From Glandiceps talaboti (lineage: Eukaryota > Hemichordata > Enteropneusta > Spengelidae), in NCBI RefSeq assembly GCF_964340395.1, contig NC_135564.1, positions 2,317,501 to 2,381,500 on the forward strand: DNA of 64,000 nt, read 5' to 3'. This document shows positions 58,520 to 64,000 of the stretch, piece after piece. Each line of letters starts with the position of its first letter. Position 1 is the stretch's first letter. A program made the translations under genes and the position numbers. The notes below the pieces were generated by a model, which did no database searches, had not been told where the DNA came from, and saw only the letters and a list, made by a program, of their open reading frames with translations.

Positions 58520-61500
58520 GCACACACACACAGACAGACAGAAGCAACATAACACTCCCTTACAGGGGAGGTAAGACATGTCAAATGACATGACTATTGC
58601 ATACAAGATTGTACACACAATAGTGAGAGTGGAGATTTTGGTAATTTTACTAAACCCATTATTTTGAAAGTATTACGATAAGAAATAATTTTTTTTATCA
58701 GTATGTTTGATTCTATTGTGTGGTCTGCAGTCATATCATATGACTTTGAAGATTACAAGGTTCACAAGTAAAATATCACACAAACTAAAATATCACCAAC
58801 AGCTGTATGACTGTATAAATAAACCTGGTTTGTATACTTGTAAAATAAAGCAAACTTACTGACATGCTGTAAGGTCAAAGGTCAGATGTCACGGTTTATT
58901 TTACTGCATAGCAACAATATAACAATGGGTTACTTGTGACATAAATGTCAAATAATATGACTGAATGCTGACATGAATGTAAATTTCCTTATTTTATGTA
59001 TTCTTCATTTTCAAAAAGATATAAAGATATCTGATGATTTAATATTATAAATAGAATACTCAGTAGTAAAGAAGACAAAATGAATGTTACTGAATATTAA
59101 AATCTGATCAAGAAAAGAGTTTTGATTTGTTTAATGTACTGTTCTGTATGTCTACTTTGATAGTCCTTTGTGTTTCCTATATCGAAGAACACTTTGTTTC
59201 CTATATCGAAGAACACTTTGTTTCCTATCTCGATGAACACTTTGTTTCCTATATCGAAGAACACTTTGTTTCCCTATCTCGATGAACACTTTGTTTCCTA
59301 TATCGAAGAACACTTTGTTTCCTATCTCGATGAACACTTTGTTTCCTATCTCGAAGAACACTTTATTTCCTATATCGAAGAACACTTTGTTCCTATATCG
59401 AAGAACACTTTGTTTTCTATCTCGATGAACACTTTGATTCCTATCTCAATGAACACTTTGTTTCTTATATATTGGATATTGATGTCCATGCCTGCCAAAG
59501 GAAACCAATACCAGTTTCCAGACATGATGGTCTCCCAACCCTAACCCCTGAAATAACAGAATCGTCAGAATTTTCACAACAAAAGGACACTTTGTTAAGT
59601 TGATCATTTCCTACATTTTCAAGAAATTGCTGGATGGAACTAAGACCTGGTAAACACCCTACATTGTGTGTTCATGTATGATGATGGTTTCTAAAATTTA
59701 GCACTTTTTTGTTATACCAATGGTTACAAACATTTAGAATTCTGCTAGATGCACTGATTTTGAAAATTATAAATTTAGTCATGAAAAAATCCTGAATAAT
59801 TTAATTCATTTAGAAAATATTTTTAAATGAATATTGTATTATTCATGGATGGAATATCTTGTTTCAAAAAGGTTCAGCAATCTAGTCATGTCTTGAATGA
59901 CAACATCAAAATATGAATTTCTGGAAATTAATATTTCAAAAATAATACACAATATATATGCTGTATGACGTCAATACCTACAATGCTGCAGAGATTCCTT
60001 TTACACTATCAAAGCCAATAAAAATCACATCTCAGACACATATTCAATCTTACCATCAGAATGACGTTAGTTTTTAGTGAAACCAACATGATGTTTTAAA
60101 AATTGGGATCCCATTAACAATAAGTTTTTTAATTTTTTAAAGAGCTTCAATCAATACTTAGAATTGTCACTTGTACAACTGATCTCTTTGACTTTGGTCT
60201 CCTAGCAACCAGCAGCTATATTTTTTTTTGTCTTGCTGTATATCTACGCAGATTGTGCATCACAGTATGTTGCCATGGTAACACAATCTTGACTTGAAGA
60301 CATCACATCTAGTTTAAGATTCTCCATAGATTCATGACGCTATGAAAACAAATGATACTATTTTTCATATTTCCATAAAAGTGACAGAAATACCTAAATG
60401 GTGACATAATTTTCATTTGTTTAATAACTCATAAAAATGTCGGACAGGTAGTAATAATCCCATACACTGACCAATTACAAATTCATACATTCTGTTATAT
60501 ACTGTAGGCTCAAAATTATGTACAAATATTGAAACCATAGAATTACAGAAATGATAAATCTAGGCCACTAAGTTTATAACACTTATTCTATGATGTTTCA
60601 GCTTAGTATATTATTATGAAAGTGAAAGGATTATGCAAGATAATCTTATAACTTGTTGTACAAAAACATTTTTTTTTAAATCATTGCTATTTTGTAACTT
60701 TTTACTTATTTCTTGTTTGAAACTAAATTGACAACATCCTTTTTTTTTTTTTTAAATAAATATAATGGTGCATTGTATTATCAGACTGTTATATGTGTAG
60801 TAAATATCATGGTGCATTGTATTATCAGACTGTTATATGTGTAGTAAATATAATGGTGCATTGTATTATCAGACTGTTATATGTGTAGTAAATGCTATTT
60901 AATTCAATTCAATCCAGGTTTTTCTATATAATTCATACTACATAGAACATTCTTCAATGATCCGTAATACAAATATTAGTATAATGACTCTTTCATTTAA
61001 TTGGAAAAGTAATAAGCCTCTCAACTAGAGCTGGGTCAGACTTGGGAACACCCTACCTTTATGTGAATAATAGAAATAGTGACCCAGGTGAATAACAGAC
61101 TGCCGTGTTCACCTGGACGATTAGAAGATCTATTTGATCAAAAGTCAATAATTTGGTATATTGACCCTTGTGAATAATAGAGATACTGACCAAGGTGAAT
61201 AAATAAATGTATTGACCCAGGTGAACAATATATATTTTGACCCAGGTGAACAATATATACTTTGACCTGATAAATGATACATATAATGAACCGAATGAAT
61301 ATTGATCATTACTGACTTCTGCTTTCCTTGAAACATTACACAGAAGTTACTACATCACCACCTTTTCATAACATCCACAAATGGTTGATAATCAAAATAC
61401 TGACTGACCAAAGAGGTTAATAATGTTATTATTAGACTGATAACAACATCTCTGAATAACGTCAATATTTGAAATAATGACCGATCAACAGGTTAATAAT

Positions 61501-61866
61501 GATTTAATATAAGACCAGACTTGTAAAATCTCTGAATAAAGTCAATATCTGAAATAATGACTGGTCAACAGGTTAATAATGATTTATTATAATACCCGAC
61601 TCATAAAATCTCTGAATAAAGTCAATATCTGAAATAATGACTGTTCAACAGGTTAATAATGATTCATTATAATACCAGACTTACGTTTGTGCTTCAAGCT
61701 GTCTAAGTTGTTGTTCAGCATTTTTGATTTCAATTTGTAAATGATTGACTTCCTCAGCTTTGATACCATAACTTTGATTCACGGATTTAGATTCCAATTT
61801 TTGGATTTCTTTTTCCATTTCCATCCAGTTCTTTAACAAATCTTCATTTAGCTCCACTGGTTCTGC
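52702..61866 (-). CDS. Coiled-coil protein of unknown function (5' end missing)
   Basis: Eight coding exons (minus): 61866-61685, 58174-57918, 57655-57457, 56955-56697, 56033-55868, 55644-55565, 53661-53559, 52883-52702. The phases join throughout into 475 residues plus stop. Exon 61866 opens in frame after an acceptor without a start codon, so at least one more exon lies upstream, probably beyond 64000. The first ~150 residues are heptad-like coiled coil (LESKS..., QLRQLEAQT, KELNAKKKRLEQL). A conserved-looking, non-repetitive core follows (LDMLLERQQRILIAKYKWHN, then LLHHATNQLAFSVRRWGDV and RRAAALIQWFDQ). Next comes a Lys/Arg-rich helix (KKRELRAERIRLIKEKIK), an acidic Pro-rich linker (about 345-405), and a final basic Gln/Glu-rich helix ending ALMAQS. 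No enzyme motif, membrane segment or signal peptide is seen. It is probably a cytoskeletal or scaffold protein, but I do not recognise the family. Confidence 0.85.
53030..53133 (+). mobile_element. MITE, family 1, with 9-bp target duplication
   Basis: Inverted ends 'tagtctgtaaggta' and 'tatcttacagacta'. Hairpin core with 'ggggtgcccttaca' and 'tggtgagggc'. Flanked by 'gtaaccact' on both sides (53021-53029 and 53134-53142). It lies in the last intron of the coiled-coil gene. A 9-10-bp duplication suggests a Mutator-like mobilising transposase. Confidence 0.82.
53427..53539 (+). mobile_element. MITE, family 1, second copy with 9-bp target duplication
   Basis: Same family ('tagtctgtaaggtatgcc' at the left end). 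The right end is eroded ('atcttacattctc'). Flanked by 'gtataaatc' at 53418-53426 and 53540-53548. Confidence 0.8.
53935..54055. repeat. Two-copy tandem repeat, about 65 bp
   Basis: 'ttgtcaaggtg.agaaagaggtaatatttttattt' occurs twice, in an intron of the coiled-coil gene. Confidence 0.8.
54410..54920. repeat. Separated direct repeat, about 120 bp
   Basis: 54415-54530 and 54804-54920 share 'ttaatccattttagaatcca', then 'atatggcc.ccaactactgtgttaa' and 'aacagattgttgatttcca'. Intronic, non-coding. Confidence 0.75.
55235..55430. repeat. CATA / CA microsatellite
   Basis: Alternating (CATA)n and (CA)n blocks in two cycles, about 130 bp upstream (plus direction less) of a coiled-coil gene exon. ORFs on both strands are artefacts. 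Confidence 0.97.
56376..56610. repeat. Compound microsatellite (GT)n-(GGAT)n-(GATT)n
   Basis: (GT)n about 56374-56522 with two TATG interruptions, (GGAT)n 56524-56547, then (GATT)n 56564-56612. It lies within 100 bp of the donor of a coiled-coil gene exon (56697). Confidence 0.97.
58462..58545. repeat. (CA)n microsatellite
   Basis: CA dinucleotide run with a few interruptions, in the large intron of the coiled-coil gene. Confidence 0.95.
58555..61050. other. Large intron of the coiled-coil gene, no exon seen
   Basis: Intron between exons 61866-61685 and 58174-57918. Holds the 24-bp minisatellite at 59165-59465 and a 44-59-bp three-copy repeat at 60755-60895 ('ggtgcattgtattatcagac', then 'tgttatatgtgtagtaaat'). 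No additional exon needed: the phases of the flanking exons match. Confidence 0.6.
59165..59465. repeat. 24-bp minisatellite with two alternating unit types
   Basis: Twelve units containing 'gaacactttgtttcctat'. One type continues 'atcgaag' and the other 'ctcgatg', and they often alternate. Occasional one-base indels. Confidence 0.95.
61060..61290. repeat. Degenerate repeat of 'tgacccaggtgaa' units
   Basis: 'tgacccaggtgaa(ta/ca)ata' recurs at about 61080, 61212 and 61238, with weaker units between. Intronic. Confidence 0.7.
61430..61684. repeat. 80-bp array ending at a splice donor
   Basis: Three units ('ctctgaataa.gtcaatat', 'caacaggttaataatgatt') with period about 80 bp (starts near 61450, 61531, 61611). 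The last ends in the 'accagacttac' that is the donor of exon 61866-61685. Earlier units carry mutated versions of this ('accagacttgta', 'cccgactcata') without exon sequence. Confidence 0.85.
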
Positions 61867-61869
61867 CTA

Positions 61870-64000
61870 AAATACACAAAATCCAAGTCAAATAACATAT
61901 TTATTTATTTATTTATTTACTATAAATCCCAGAGGATTATAAAGGTACATTATTATTGTTTCACATACACATGTCCTTTCTGAATTTTGAACAGACATGT
62001 TTCAGTGTCTAAACTCAGACAGAATGATCCCAATTGAGTGCTACCATAGTATTTAGTATAATAATTGTGTCTATGTATTATGTGTGTGTTTAGCAATAAA
62101 GAATAGTATGCTTATATAAATTTGTATCACAATCTCTTATTTCATCATGTGATCATTTATGGCTGATCATTCAAAAAAAACAATTAAAAAAAATATCCAA
62201 CATTATCACCTACTTACACACTTTGATGTGTTCAATTTGATCAATACTAAAATTAACTCTCATTTACACCCTTCAATTCTTAGATTAAGCCAAAATTCGA
62301 CTTCAAAACATGATACTTTCTATGCAAATTTGGATTTTTTGTGTTAGAACCAATTTCAGAGGTAATATAAAGGTAAGTCTCAGCTATCACTGTAGGTATA
62401 GACTCATCCAACAACTGTTAACGACCCCCTGGACGTTCTCCTAATATCTACAACTATCTCAACATACCACAATAAATGACAATAAATTGTAATAATGTCA
62501 GTGTTAATCTATAGACACACACAATTCATCACTGATAACAAATCTATGTTACAAATCAATCTCAATGACGTCCTACATTGTCCTTTGATGTTGACACCAC
62601 ACAGCGACAGCCTAGCTGTCATTACCTGTCACAATGTATGTTGACACCACACAGCAATAGCCTAGCTGTCATTACCTGTCACAATGTATGTGTTATTCAT
62701 ACATGTATATTAACTATCTATGTATTCTGACAACTTTAAAATATTTTGGTTTGTACATATGCTATTGTAAAACAAATGTGAGAGACTATTATTAGTATAA
62801 CCAATGGACAATGTGACTCGTGTATTTTAAATATTTCTTTTTTCATTTTTTAATAGGTTCCAACCCTCACCTGACATACATACATTTCATTCCTCGAGAA
62901 AAAAGTCTGAAATACTATAATTGATAAAATATAAAAAACTAAATTTGTCAAATATAAATCCAATGTATATTTATGTTGATTATGCTAGGTAAATTCTGGA
63001 CAATTTATTATTTCTCACTTTGGAAATTATAGCTTTTATTTTTCAGTATTCAGTATTTCCCGATTTTGATAATTGTCACATCAGGATAAACGCTTACCTT
63101 GATTTAATAAATATCACAATCAAGATAAATCCCTGACTGGAATTGAATGCATCATGTCTTATCAACTTATATTTCACACTTTATTCAAGAAAATTCTTTT
63201 GACACTACAGTCTATTCATTAATTCTGTGAGCTATCTAGTACATTCTGTGATATTGATATTACTTTACTACAGTGTATGACAATCACACTTTCTTTTTGA
63301 AGTCTGTCGGCTAATTTCGCAACATTTCACAACGTATTGATTCTACCTGTGATCTAGATACCTCCAACAATGGTACATCATATTGCACAATATTTCCTCC
63401 AATACATGACCTTTTTTATCTGAACTGTATGTGTGATTTCATTACAATTCTGTCTGTCAGTATAGAGAAATAACTCCTTCAAGAGAAAATGGAAGTGTAT
63501 AATATGACAGGGCTTGGATTTAAATTGTCTACTGTACTTGGTAGTCCGATTTCTCCAAGTGAACTGTTTCATCTACAGTTTTCTATTGATTTCCACTGTT
63601 CTAACAGACTACCACCTTATAAATCTAGTAGTTTCTAGTTATGATGTACATGTGTATTAGTTTATGTGTCTGAACTAATTTTAAGCCCTGTATAATATAT
63701 GTTACATTTCTCTCGGATTGAAGAAATCATTTTTTTAAAATTTGAACAGAATATTAATTTCTATACTGTTACACTTTGAGTTTTTGTATTTTACAATCAC
63801 AGTCCTATAGTAATGTTGTGTATGTTGTGGGATTCTGTTCATTTAACGTACTTTCTCCAAGTTCCTACAGAAAATATCTTTTATGTATTAATTCATAAAT
63901 GACAAAATACACCCTCCCCACTGACACATAATATAGTCAATATGAACATTTCTTTGTAAAGCCCATTTTTGAAAAAACATCCATAGCAACAGTCATTGAT
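61870..64000. other. No exon identified; likely upstream intron of the coiled-coil gene
   Basis: AT-rich. Holds a 50-bp duplication at 62589-62692 ('ttgacaccacacagc', then 'cctagctgtcattacctgtc' twice), a family 3 MITE-like element, and no clear coding exon in the phase required to precede 61866. Confidence 0.45.
63538..63616 (+). mobile_element. MITE-like element, family 3
   Basis: Ends 'ttggtagtcc' and 'gactaccacc' are inverted repeats. Core 'gtgaactgtttcatctaca', then 'ttttctattgatttcca'. Best-preserved copy of the three in the window. Confidence 0.6.

Noticed and set aside
62620-62700. Two donor-like sites ('tgacag|gtaatg' on the minus strand) upstream of the coiled-coil gene
   Set aside because: They belong to a 50-bp duplication, and the frame required by the next exon contains a stop immediately upstream.
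62876-62911. A 36-bp candidate micro-exon (TFFSRNEMYVCQ) for the coiled-coil gene
   Set aside because: Acceptor, donor and phase 0 all fit, but such a short stretch arises easily by chance and the peptide has no supporting feature.

Overview
This is a window of animal nuclear DNA. Genes are split by long AT-rich introns with GT-AG splice sites. No operons or ribosome-binding sites are seen, and the DNA is full of microsatellites, minisatellites, MITE-like hairpins and LINE tails. Two orthologues (SLC25A42 and CALML4) show a metazoan. The short 3' retroelement tails and the style of the repeats suggest a marine invertebrate (lophotrochozoan or invertebrate deuterostome), but the species cannot be fixed from this sequence. 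All exon models below were built by hand from reading frame, splice sites and phase. In each of the four main genes the coding exons join without a frame break.

Layout. 1-13,100 has no convincing gene; it holds a 30-bp minisatellite (5087-5720), LINE tails and small hairpin repeats. 13,100-13,740 is a CpG-richer patch with candidate minus-strand first exons of a gene that would continue to the left. 15,930-16,312 is a large foldback. 17,243-29,115 (minus) is a gene with a DEDDh exonuclease-like N-terminal domain spread over small exons, and a single 4.9-kb last exon coding about 1640 residues of disordered, repeat-rich tail. 33,206-40,205 (minus) is SLC25A42, the mitochondrial CoA / adenosine 3',5'-diphosphate carrier. 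44,361-48,451 (plus) is CALML4, a calmodulin-like myosin light chain, which lies head-to-head with SLC25A42 across a short CpG-richer interval. Intron 4 of CALML4 holds a 1091-bp miniature LTR element with identical 141-bp LTRs. A degenerate U2 snRNA-like copy lies just past the CALML4 poly(A) signal. 52,702-61,866 (minus) is a coiled-coil gene of unknown function, at least 475 residues long, whose 5' end probably lies outside the window.

The genes do not form an obvious pathway. The most unusual points are: (1) tandem arrays that copy exon ends together with their splice sites, in the exonuclease-like gene (donor side) and in SLC25A42 (acceptor side), with similar arrays beside splice sites of the other genes; (2) the miniature LTR element, whose primer-binding site matches 31 nt of the mature tRNA-Leu 3' end, well past the usual 18; (3) the exonuclease-like domain, whose motif II aspartate is replaced by glutamine; (4) several small MITE families with copies inside the window, one with 9-bp target duplications.
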